From Kordiimonadaceae bacterium (GTDB lineage Bacteria > Pseudomonadota > Alphaproteobacteria > Sphingomonadales > Kordiimonadaceae): a DNA stretch of 64,000 nucleotides. Made by a program: the position numbers and the translations under genes. Positions 7,386-14,643 of this stretch are shown in pieces (position 1 is the stretch's first letter; each line of letters begins with the position of its first letter). Under the pieces are notes generated by a model. It saw nothing but the letters and a program-made list of their open reading frames with translations. It did not search any database and was not told the origin of the DNA. The stretch is from assembly GCA_017640725.1 (NCBI GenBank), contig JAEPQB010000002.1:248001-312000 (forward strand). The letters run 5' to 3'.

Positions 7386-10300
7386 ATGACCAGAAAACTA
7401 TTGTCGCTGGCGCTGAGCGCTGGCTTGAGCACTATTGCGCTTGCGGGCGCTGCAAACGCTGAAACACGCCTTGTGAAACAGGCGGATGTATCAGAAAATC
7501 ACATCGCATTTGTATATGGCGGCGATATTTGGGTCGCTGACCGGGACGGCGCTAACCCGCGCCAACTGACAACGCGGCAAGCACCAGAAATGATGCCACA
7601 CTTTTCACCAGACGGTGAAACAATCGCGTTTTCAGCGACTTATGATGGAAATACTGATGTTTACACCATCCCGGTTTCGGGTGGTGCACCCACCCGCCTG
7701 ACCTGGCACCCGGGCGCCGATGTGGTATCTGGTTGGACCCCGGACGGTGACAACATCCTCTTCATGTCGCGGCGCGAGATGACCAGTGGCCGCAGCGCAC
7801 AGGCCTGGCACGTTAGTGCATCGGGCGGCTTTCCAACAAAGATAATGGACGCGGTCGTGATGGATGGCCGCTGGGATAGTGACGGCGAGAAACTCGCCTA
7901 CCAACCCTACAATACCGCACACCGCGGCGCGAGCGGCTGGCGTAACCACCGTGGTGGCAGCACGCCGCCAATTTGGGTCCTAGACCCGGCGTCTGGTGAC
8001 TGGGAAGAAGTGCCGCACGAAAATGGCTCTGACACCAACCCCATCTGGGTTGGCGATGACGTGTATTTCCTGTCCGATCGTTCGGGCATGAAAAACCTGT
8101 GGAAATACGATTCTGGTGACAAATCCGTTGAGATGGTGACCAACCAGGAAACATGGGATATCAACTGGGCGCGCGCGCACGGCAACGATATTCTGTTCAC
8201 CACCACCGCCGGTGACATGGTGATGTTTGACACCCGCCGCGGCAGGACCCGCGCGGTTGACGTGACCCTGAACCCAGACTCGCCCGAGGCGCGGCCGCAT
8301 TGGAAAAACGCCATGCCGAACATGACGTTCGCCGGTCTTTCCCCAACGGGCAAACGCGCGGTTGTAACGGCGCGCGGTGATGTGTACACCGTGCCGCTGG
8401 ATGATGGCAGCACCCGCAACCTCACCCGTTCTGCTGGTGCAAAAGAAAGCACAGCGCTGTGGTCACCAAAAGGCGGCGAAATTGCGTATCTGTCTGATGC
8501 AACACGCAAAAACCGTGTTGTGATCACAGACCAGTCAGGTGCTGAACTCAGAAGCTTCGACCTTGGTGATGACGATTATCAACTTGTGACATGGTCAGCG
8601 GACGGCGGCAAAATCATCATTGGTGACAACCACTTGGCCGTTTGGTCAATGGACACTGCAACCGGCGCACTCACCAAAATCTACACCGACAACCGCCGTT
8701 CAGGCGTGAACGTTAGCCTGTCACCTGATGGCAACTGGCTCGCCTATACCAAAGCACGGGCAAACTACTTTAATGATGTGTTCCTCTATAGCTTTGCTGA
8801 CGGGTCGCATACACAGCTGACTGACGGCATGAGCCATGCGGCCTCACCAGCGTTCAGCCCAGATGGCAAACACCTCTTCTTTGCGGCGAGCACAAACGCG
8901 GGCCCAACCGCTGTTGGCCTTGACATGTCGACACAGGAACGCCCGATCCGCTTTGGCCTTTATGCGGCTGTTCTGGCGGCTGATGGCAAGTCGCCCTTGC
9001 TGCCCAAAGCGGGTGACGAGGCTGTAAAATCTGACGAAGAACCGGCGAAAAAAGAGAACGGTAACGGCGAAAAAAGTGACAAAAAATCCGAGAAAAAGGA
9101 CGAAAAAGCCACAAAAGTGGATTTGGACGGCCTGACAGACCGGATTGTCGCCCTGCCAGTTGCAGAACGCTCTTATCGGAGCCTGCAAGTGGCCCATGAT
9201 GGTGGTCTCTTCTTCCTCGAGTTTCCACAGCCAGGTGGCACCATCGAACCAAACGGTCGAAATGGTGGCAATGTCGCAAAATTGATGCGGTTCGACTTTA
9301 AGGCCAAAAAAGCATCAAAAGCGATGGACCGGGTGACGGGTTATTCACTTTCGGCCGATGGCAAGATGGTGATTGTTGCAACCCCTGAGCGGGCGTTGAT
9401 GACAGCAAAAGCCGCAAAAGATATTAAAGCCAAAAAGCTGAACACGTCTGATGTGAAAGCCTTCATCAACCCGCGCGAGGAGTGGGCGCAGATATTTGAT
9501 GAAGCCTGGCGCCTGGAACACCAATATTTCTACGCTGCCAACATGCATGGCCTGGACTGGGATGGTGTTTACGAGAAATACCGCCCACTGGTGGACCATG
9601 TGGCAACCCGCGCAGACCTTAACCGCCTGATCGTAGATATGATCAGTGAGCTTGAGGTTGGCCACAACCGCGCGGGCGGCGGTGACCTGTACCGCGATGC
9701 CCCAGTTGCCACCGGCATGCTGGGCGCAGACCTGCGCATCGTTGACGGCAAATATCAGGTTGCCCGCATCTATGACGGGGAAAACTGGAACCCGTTTGTG
9801 AAGGCCCCATTGGCGGCACCGGGTATCGGTGTCACTGAAGGCGACTTCATCCATGCGGTGAACGGTGCACCGGTTGACGGCGCCTCCAACATCTTCGCGC
9901 ACTTCGCCAATACAGTTGGCAAGCAAGTCACGCTGACAGTCAGCACTGACGGCACCGAGACCCGCGAAGTGGTCGTGGAGCCAATCGGTAATGAGCGCCA
10001 GCTCAGGCACTGGGCGTGGGTTGAGGGCAACCGCAAGGCTGTTGAAGCAGCGACAGATGGCCGGGTTGGCTATGTGTATCTGCCAAACACTGCGGGCGGC
10101 GGCTTCACTTACTTCAACCGCATGTTCTTCGCGCAATCTGACAAGAAAGCCATGATCATTGACGAGCGCCAAAACGGTGGCGGCCAGGCGGCAAACTACA
10201 TCACCGATGTGCTGTCGCGCCAGTATCTTTCAAGCTGGCTTGACCGCGATGGCCTGACGTTCGAAACGCCGGGTGGTGCCGTGTTTGGGCCAAAGGTAAT

Positions 10301-10670
10301 GCTGATCGACCAGGACGCTGGCTCGGGCGGTGACTTCCTGCCCTACAGCTTCAAGCGCATGGGCATTGGCAAACTGATCGGCAAGCGCACCTGGGGCGGC
10401 CTTATTGGCATTTCTGCGAACCCGCGCCTGATTGATGGCGGCTTCCTGACTGTGCCCTTCTTCCGCTTCTACACGCCCGAGGGTGAGTGGCGCGTGGAGA
10501 ACGAAGGTGTTGCACCTGATATCGACGTAACGCTGGACCCGACACAAGTGAACGCGGGCGTTGATGTTCAGCTGAACCGCGCGATCCAAGAAGTGCTAAG
10601 TGAGCTTGAGACGTATGAGCCGATCAAGCGCCACACCCCGCCTGCCCTGCCGACAGAGCTTGGCGGCTAA
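7386..10670 (+). CDS. Exported tricorn-like protease (S41 family)
   Basis: 1094 residues. A signal peptide ends near ALAGAANA. Two beta-propeller domains follow (repeats such as FSPDGETIAFSATYDGNTDV and LSPDGNWLAY), then a Lys/Glu-rich linker, a helical C1 domain (REEWAQIFDEAWRLEHQYFY), a PDZ domain (about residues 805-860) and the S41 core. GSGGDFLPYSFK carries the probable nucleophile Ser, and the His sits in LEVGHNRAGGGD. Tricorn trims peptides to small fragments; with a signal peptide this one would act in the periplasm. The real start is the ATG at 7386, 4 bases after GGGAGG. A TTG at 7374 overlaps that ribosome site and is rejected. Confidence 0.93.
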   Translation: MTRKLLSLALSAGLSTIALAGAANAETRLVKQADVSENHIAFVYGGDIWVADRDGANPRQLTTRQAPEMMPHFSPDGETIAFSATYDGNTDVYTIPVSGGAPTRLTWHPGADVVSGWTPDGDNILFMSRREMTSGRSAQAWHVSASGGFPTKIMDAVVMDGRWDSDGEKLAYQPYNTAHRGASGWRNHRGGSTPPIWVLDPASGDWEEVPHENGSDTNPIWVGDDVYFLSDRSGMKNLWKYDSGDKSVEMVTNQETWDINWARAHGNDILFTTTAGDMVMFDTRRGRTRAVDVTLNPDSPEARPHWKNAMPNMTFAGLSPTGKRAVVTARGDVYTVPLDDGSTRNLTRSAGAKESTALWSPKGGEIAYLSDATRKNRVVITDQSGAELRSFDLGDDDYQLVTWSADGGKIIIGDNHLAVWSMDTATGALTKIYTDNRRSGVNVSLSPDGNWLAYTKARANYFNDVFLYSFADGSHTQLTDGMSHAASPAFSPDGKHLFFAASTNAGPTAVGLDMSTQERPIRFGLYAAVLAADGKSPLLPKAGDEAVKSDEEPAKKENGNGEKSDKKSEKKDEKATKVDLDGLTDRIVALPVAERSYRSLQVAHDGGLFFLEFPQPGGTIEPNGRNGGNVAKLMRFDFKAKKASKAMDRVTGYSLSADGKMVIVATPERALMTAKAAKDIKAKKLNTSDVKAFINPREEWAQIFDEAWRLEHQYFYAANMHGLDWDGVYEKYRPLVDHVATRADLNRLIVDMISELEVGHNRAGGGDLYRDAPVATGMLGADLRIVDGKYQVARIYDGENWNPFVKAPLAAPGIGVTEGDFIHAVNGAPVDGASNIFAHFANTVGKQVTLTVSTDGTETREVVVEPIGNERQLRHWAWVEGNRKAVEAATDGRVGYVYLPNTAGGGFTYFNRMFFAQSDKKAMIIDERQNGGGQAANYITDVLSRQYLSSWLDRDGLTFETPGGAVFGPKVMLIDQDAGSGGDFLPYSFKRMGIGKLIGKRTWGGLIGISANPRLIDGGFLTVPFFRFYTPEGEWRVENEGVAPDIDVTLDPTQVNAGVDVQLNRAIQEVLSELETYEPIKRHTPPALPTELGG

Positions 10671-10696
10671 CGGCCCGCGCACAACCAGAAACACAG

Positions 10697-10723
10697 AAAG
10701 CCCCGGTTCGTCGGGGCTTTTTC
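10697..10723. terminator. Intrinsic terminator between convergent genes
   Basis: AAAGCCCCG (10697-10705) pairs with CGGGGCTTT (10712-10720), followed by T residues on the plus side and A residues on the other. It serves both the tricorn protease and, from the other side, the end of the peptide operon. Confidence 0.85.
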
Positions 10724-10751
10724 TATGCGCCTGTCGATTGATCGAAGCCTA

Positions 10752-11330
10752 TCAAATTGTGTAATCAAATGTCTTGATGGTTTCTGCGTCGATTTCCGCC
10801 ACCATATCAAGCTCGCGCTGCGACGCGTAATAGTCGCGGAACTGCCCGTGGGAGGTGCTGTTCTTATGAATGGGGTCAAAGGTCAGGTCAAATCGCTCAC
10901 AAATTGCCCGCCAGTTTTCCTCGAACTTTTCAAACCGATAAACCTGCGAGACACTATCGGTCCAAACAGTTTGCGGCACACCAAACCAAGCCGATTTTGC
11001 TCGGTTTTGTGTATTTATCGTCAACCACTCATTGAACTCATACTGCCGCGCCAGTTGGTGCGACACGTTAAAGCCCTGAAACAATCCATAGTCCAGCGTT
11101 TGATGGTAATGATACAGCGACACCATGCGTTCCCAAGGGTTGCGCACAAAAGCGAAACTGTAATAGCGTCCCCACTCTTCCTGAAAAATACGGTTACGCG
11201 CGTCGGTTGCGGTCATATGGATAAATTTGGGGTTTGGGTCTTCCACAAATCCCAGCATTTCGATGGCGGAACGCCCTGCCGTTTTCGGATTGTGAAAGAA
11301 AATCATTTTTTTCTGCTGACTTACATACAT
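10752..11330 (-). CDS. PAPS-dependent sulfotransferase (Sulfotransfer_2-like)
   Basis: 192 residues. FFHNPKTAGRSAIEML is the 5'-phosphosulfate-binding loop at residues 11-26, and FAFVRNPWERMVSLYHY is the 3'-phosphate-binding motif. The fold transfers sulfate from PAPS to a hydroxyl group, usually on a sugar, tyrosine or small molecule. At under 200 residues it is short but has both cofactor motifs. It starts 5 bases after the Fic stop codon and is the last gene before the terminator, so it appears to be part of the peptide operon. Sulfating a hydroxylated or Tyr/Ser/Thr residue of the exported peptides is a hypothesis from position only. Confidence 0.85.
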   Translation of the reverse strand: MYVSQQKKMIFFHNPKTAGRSAIEMLGFVEDPNPKFIHMTATDARNRIFQEEWGRYYSFAFVRNPWERMVSLYHYHQTLDYGLFQGFNVSHQLARQYEFNEWLTINTQNRAKSAWFGVPQTVWTDSVSQVYRFEKFEENWRAICERFDLTFDPIHKNSTSHGQFRDYYASQRELDMVAEIDAETIKTFDYTI

Positions 11331-11335
11331 AGAAA

Positions 11336-12235
11336 CTACTCAACTAAACCCCGGACGGTTGACCCGGCGTAGCGGGCTCCGCAGGGGTCATTCTTAAAAT
11401 GGAAATGGACATCACCGCTGACAGGCAAGCCACTGGAAGCCTCAGCGACACCAAGCGCCGTATCCAGCATCTCTATCATCAGGGCCACATAATCTGCCCA
11501 CGCCGCCTCCCGCTCCAAAGACAACCGTCTTTCTGCCTCCGTGATGAGAGGCAACCAAACCCGCTTCACCACCGCCAGCGGCAGGTAAACGAAGGAGCAT
11601 TCTGCAGTGCGGGCCAAATCCGCCATCAACAGCGCCCTGGCCGTTCGACCATTGCCATCACTGAACGGATGTAGCGCGACAAAATTAAAGTACCGCACCA
11701 GGCAGGCCTCCAACGTGTCGCTGGCTTGCCTTGGTATGAGTTGCCAGTATTCGTCGATGAGTGAATCTGGATCTTCAGAATTTGGAAATACTGAATAGAG
11801 GCCGTCCAGATCCTGGTCGGTCTTTAATTTGTTTGTCCGGTAACGAAAGGGTGCACCATAAAGGCAGGAGCCTAGCTGCCGAACAGTTTCTTTATCGGGC
11901 TGGTCGACTACCATATCTTCCCAGAATTCGTGCACAATCGGTTCTGCTGACGGTCGCACATAGAGCGGCTTTGGTGAGCTATGGAGCATAGAAGCAGACG
12001 GAAACCCGTTGGGGGTGACAAACACCAGCTTGCCAGCTTCAACCATGCCAGCCAGATAGATATCATTGCCAAAACAACGATACTCTTGACCCCTGAGATA
12101 CTGGGCGAAATTTGCGATGCGCTCCAGAACTCTGCTGCCGGGCCGATTTATCCCCTTAATTTTTGGCGGCAGCGTCAATATTGGCCTTACATCAACCTGG
12201 TTTGCTTGTTCCCAATCAGGAGGGTGATGTGTCAT
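11336..12235 (-). CDS. Fic-domain protein (probable nucleotidyltransferase)
   Basis: 299 residues. The complete Fic motif HPFSDGNGRTAR lies at residues 189-200, with the catalytic His, the phosphate-binding GNGR and the second Arg all present. A Fic_N-like region precedes it (residues 20-140), and no obvious [S/T]xxxE[G/N] inhibitory helix was identified. Fic enzymes transfer AMP or related nucleotide parts to hydroxyl side chains. The gene sits 106 bases after precursor A and 5 bases before the sulfotransferase, on one strand, so it could modify the peptides, the enzymes or a target. It could also be an independent regulator carried in the operon. Confidence 0.9.
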   Translation of the reverse strand: MTHHPPDWEQANQVDVRPILTLPPKIKGINRPGSRVLERIANFAQYLRGQEYRCFGNDIYLAGMVEAGKLVFVTPNGFPSASMLHSSPKPLYVRPSAEPIVHEFWEDMVVDQPDKETVRQLGSCLYGAPFRYRTNKLKTDQDLDGLYSVFPNSEDPDSLIDEYWQLIPRQASDTLEACLVRYFNFVALHPFSDGNGRTARALLMADLARTAECSFVYLPLAVVKRVWLPLITEAERRLSLEREAAWADYVALMIEMLDTALGVAEASSGLPVSGDVHFHFKNDPCGARYAGSTVRGLVE

Positions 12236-12311
12236 GAAAAACCCACTTGTTGAATAGCCTGAATCACCTCTATTGAACTCAGGTCCAATTGGCCAGACGA
12301 ATATTTGGAGG

Positions 12312-12343
12312 GGGTGACTTCAACAAAGCCACCCAATTTTTTT
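12312..12343. terminator. Stem-loop after precursor A with a plus-strand T-run
   Basis: GGGTGAC (12312-12318) pairs with GCCACCC (12328-12334, one wobble) and on the plus strand is followed by AATTTTTTT, which overlaps the precursor A stop codon. In the minus-strand RNA it is a stem just after the precursor with no T-run, so it may stabilise the mRNA end rather than stop transcription. As a plus-strand terminator it has no gene to serve. Confidence 0.4.
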
Positions 12344-12599
12344 ATTGATCATGAGCACCGGTGTTTGAGCCACCGCCGCCGCCGAAGCGAGTTGACGCCC
12401 AAGGACCAGCATTGATCGAACCATATGGATTTCGAGTTGGCCGCGGCGCGGTAACTACGATTTCCTGCATAATTTCCGAATGGTGGAAATCAATGATGAT
12501 TGGTATTCTGGGTGGCTGACCACCGGAAACCAAATTCTGTTCGCTTTCCGACAGCTCATCAATCTCATCTGAGAGTTTATTGTACAGGTCTTTCAACAT
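12342..12599 (-). CDS. Double-glycine precursor peptide A with TonB-box-like core
   Basis: 85 residues. A 27-residue leader starts MLKDLYNKL and ends LSESEQNLVSGG, matching the double-glycine consensus (L at -12, S at -11, E at -8, V at -4, GG). Cleavage would free a 58-residue core beginning QPPRIPIIIDF. The core contains EIMQEIVVTAPRP, close to the TonB box of outer-membrane receptors, and ends GGGGGSNTGAHDQ. The start at 12599 follows AAAGGAAAAGTT; an in-frame ATG at about 12668 lacks a ribosome site. Cutting and export by the C39 exporter in the same operon is likely. No known peptide family is recognised. Confidence 0.8.
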   Translation of the reverse strand: MLKDLYNKLSDEIDELSESEQNLVSGGQPPRIPIIIDFHHSEIMQEIVVTAPRPTRNPYGSINAGPWASTRFGGGGGSNTGAHDQ

Positions 12600-12767
12600 A
12601 ACTTTTCCTTTCTTGGGTTTGTTAATGTTGTCCGGAGCCGCTGAGCCTGCATCGCTCTTTGGCTCCATCTTTTTTGCCCATACAAACCATCTGCATGGGC
12701 CTTCATGCCGTGCCCCTTTCTGAAACGGGATAGACATTGAAGCTCTCTAAATTCTTACCGTATCTGG
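12570..12767 (-). repeat. Duplicated segment, copy A (precursor leader plus relic of exporter 3' end)
   Basis: Matches 14446-14643 without gaps at a constant offset of 1876 bases. It covers the precursor's first codons, its ribosome site, the upstream spacer and, before that, codons reading KNLESFNVYPVSERGTA-stop. This is a copy of the exporter's C-terminus (KNLESFNVRPVTERVTA-stop) with no gene body attached. Confidence 0.9.
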
Positions 12768-12774
12768 TGTAACA

Positions 12775-14280
12775 TTAAGCAGTCTGTCGCTCCTGTTCCT
12801 GGGAGCGATCGGGGCTCATATTCACTTTCCCGCGAACGACATTGTTGGCTGAGGGAACGTGTTCGGTTTTTGCCAAATTGATGAGCCCGAGCATCATGAG
12901 TGTTTTGACAAATGTATCCCCGGTAGTCTCGCCGTGCGACTGCCTAATAGACAAACTGGATAGAGCTTCACCGGCCTGCAGCCGCTTCAGCAGTTTTGCC
13001 TCAGTGTCGCTTATTTGCGTCGAATGTTCGGCGCTCCACAGGTGCCACTTCTTTTCTTCCTCCTGAAACAGTCGCATCGTCGCGTTGGCAACCAAACTGA
13101 CTGAATAGTCGATGCCTGACAATTCAGGGTTGACCTGCTTTTTCAAGGCTGAAGATACCATTCCGCCGCACACTGTCCCACGACCAGAAACAATTGAGTC
13201 AAACATCTGGCGCTCGACAATGGCTGGGTCTAGCGCCCCAATTCGCGATGCAAGTTCAGCAATTACGTTTGGCGTTTCGTGCGCCCTCATTTCTGAAAGT
13301 GGTTGCGGACCTGCGCGACGCCTAAAATCTACGTCGTCGTCATTCAAAATTGAAAGTGCTGCCTCAAAATAGTCCATCCAAGTCGAAGTATGCAGCGCGA
13401 ATGTGACATGACAGGAAAAATCGCTTTCGCAACGGGCGTCATGCATGGCGCCTCGAGGAATGTACAATAAATCACCTTCACTCATGGTAAACTCGGACTT
13501 TTCTGTTCCTATTGGCTTATGCTTTTCCGGGATAAACTCGTTCCTAAAATTGGGTAGCTCAATGCTGTCTTCATATTGGGGATAGAACGACCAGGACTTG
13601 GTGCCAATACACTGCAGCACTAAAACATCATGTAAATCAAAATGGGGTTTAAATGCCTTGTTATCGGGCGGTGTCACATAAACGTTTGCGCTGGATCGAC
13701 ATCCAAAAACGGTTTCCAGTGCCGCACACATCTGTCGAATGACTGGATCATAAGTTTCTATTGCATCAAGCCGTATACTGGTCCCACTCACCATTTGTTT
13801 GCGAAGTCCTATGCAGTCTAATATGCCAGCTTTAGTTCTTGCTGCATGTCGGGGCCCAACGGTACCATTGACCACAGCACCAACCTGTTGGCCAACCAAT
13901 GATTGGGCGGCCAGCATTTGATCCAGTTTTTCAAGCGTTAACAGCTGTTGGAGTGGAGCTTGGCAAACTGCCTGCTCGATTTTACGGAATTCTGTTTGAA
14001 ACGAAGATTCGAAAAAATCTTGGGGCAGCAAGGAACGCACATAGTCAGCCGAAAACTGTTCTCTAATATTGCAATCGCCATCAATTTGTTTTTGCATGCC
14101 TGTTTCTCCGTCTCGTAGCAAAAATTGGGCTGCATAAGCTCCGGCACATCGTCCGGAGTTGAGGTTGCGCAATGATTCATTTGCCCATGTTTTGGAATCT
14201 TGAATGGAGCGACGGAAAAACATGAACAACTCACTCAGATTTCCGCCGCCCATTGGTGGAGGGGATCCGTTGCAGATCAC
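12775..14280 (-). CDS. JmjC/cupin-type 2-oxoglutarate Fe(II) oxygenase in peptide operon
   Basis: 501 residues. KPHFDLHDVLVLQ gives the HxD iron pair at His213 and Asp215, GTKSWSFYP follows as in YcfD/ROXA enzymes, and GDLLYIPRGAMHDA supplies the distal His280. Residues 300-500 include a probable winged-helix/dimerisation region, as in ribosomal oxygenases. Known relatives hydroxylate side chains of ribosomal proteins. Lying between two precursor genes, this one more probably hydroxylates a peptide residue. The start is uncertain: GTG 14280 abuts its GGAGG, and ATGs at 14253 and 14223 are alternatives. It begins about 15 bases after precursor B. Confidence 0.85.
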   Translation of the reverse strand: MICNGSPPPMGGGNLSELFMFFRRSIQDSKTWANESLRNLNSGRCAGAYAAQFLLRDGETGMQKQIDGDCNIREQFSADYVRSLLPQDFFESSFQTEFRKIEQAVCQAPLQQLLTLEKLDQMLAAQSLVGQQVGAVVNGTVGPRHAARTKAGILDCIGLRKQMVSGTSIRLDAIETYDPVIRQMCAALETVFGCRSSANVYVTPPDNKAFKPHFDLHDVLVLQCIGTKSWSFYPQYEDSIELPNFRNEFIPEKHKPIGTEKSEFTMSEGDLLYIPRGAMHDARCESDFSCHVTFALHTSTWMDYFEAALSILNDDDVDFRRRAGPQPLSEMRAHETPNVIAELASRIGALDPAIVERQMFDSIVSGRGTVCGGMVSSALKKQVNPELSGIDYSVSLVANATMRLFQEEEKKWHLWSAEHSTQISDTEAKLLKRLQAGEALSSLSIRQSHGETTGDTFVKTLMMLGLINLAKTEHVPSANNVVRGKVNMSPDRSQEQERQTA

Positions 14281-14295
14281 CCTCCAGTAGTTTGG

Positions 14296-14475
14296 CTAGT
14301 CATGAGCCCCAGTGTTGCTTCCACTACCGCCACCGGGCAGGCCATCACCTGAGCTACATGGGCCAGAACAAGGTGGTGGAGGGTTGTTGTTGTTGCCACC
14401 ATAGACTTGGCTCAGTTCTTTTTCGTCCAGGCTGTGCACTTCATCTGCGAGTGTGTTATACAGATCTTTCAACAT
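14296..14475 (-). CDS. Double-glycine precursor peptide B
   Basis: 59 residues. The leader starts MLKDLYNTLADE and ends LDEKELSQVYGG, a full double-glycine consensus including L at -7. The 32-residue core begins NNNNPPPPCSGPCSSGDG, with two cysteines four apart that could form a disulfide or be modified, and ends GGGSGSNTGAHD. It shares leader start, upstream DNA and C-terminal block with precursor A, but the middle of the core is unrelated. It lies 103 bases after the exporter and about 15 before the oxygenase. Confidence 0.8.
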   Translation of the reverse strand: MLKDLYNTLADEVHSLDEKELSQVYGGNNNNPPPPCSGPCSSGDGLPGGGSGSNTGAHD

Positions 14476-14643
14476 AACTTTTCCTTTCTTGGGTTTGTTA
14501 TTGTTGTCCGGAGCCGTTGAGCCTGCATCGCTCTTCGGCTCCATCTTTTTTGCCCATACAAACCATCTGTATGGGCCTTCATGCCGTCACCCTTTCTGTA
14601 ACGGGGCGGACATTGAAGCTCTCTAAATTCTTGTCGTCTTTGG
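14446..14643 (-). repeat. Duplicated segment, copy B (source copy, overlaps exporter 3' end)
   Basis: The counterpart of 12570-12767. Here the upstream part is the functional end of the exporter gene, so this is the original arrangement and copy A is the derived one. Confidence 0.9.

Noticed and set aside
9345-10172. 275-codon open frame antisense to the tricorn gene
   Set aside because: Same effect: the plus strand encodes the PDZ and S41 domains here.
12342-12599. Precursor A as a fragment of a TonB receptor because of its IVVTAPRP motif
   Set aside because: It is a complete short gene with a double-glycine leader and a tail shared with precursor B; there is no signal peptide or plug domain.
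12600-12737. Longer start for precursor A (MSIPFQKG or MEPKSDAG)
   Set aside because: No ribosome site precedes either; the upstream part is the relic of the exporter 3' end. Of three base differences from copy B in the 72 bases from MEPK to the MLK start codon, two change the amino acid, so coding constraint is not evident.
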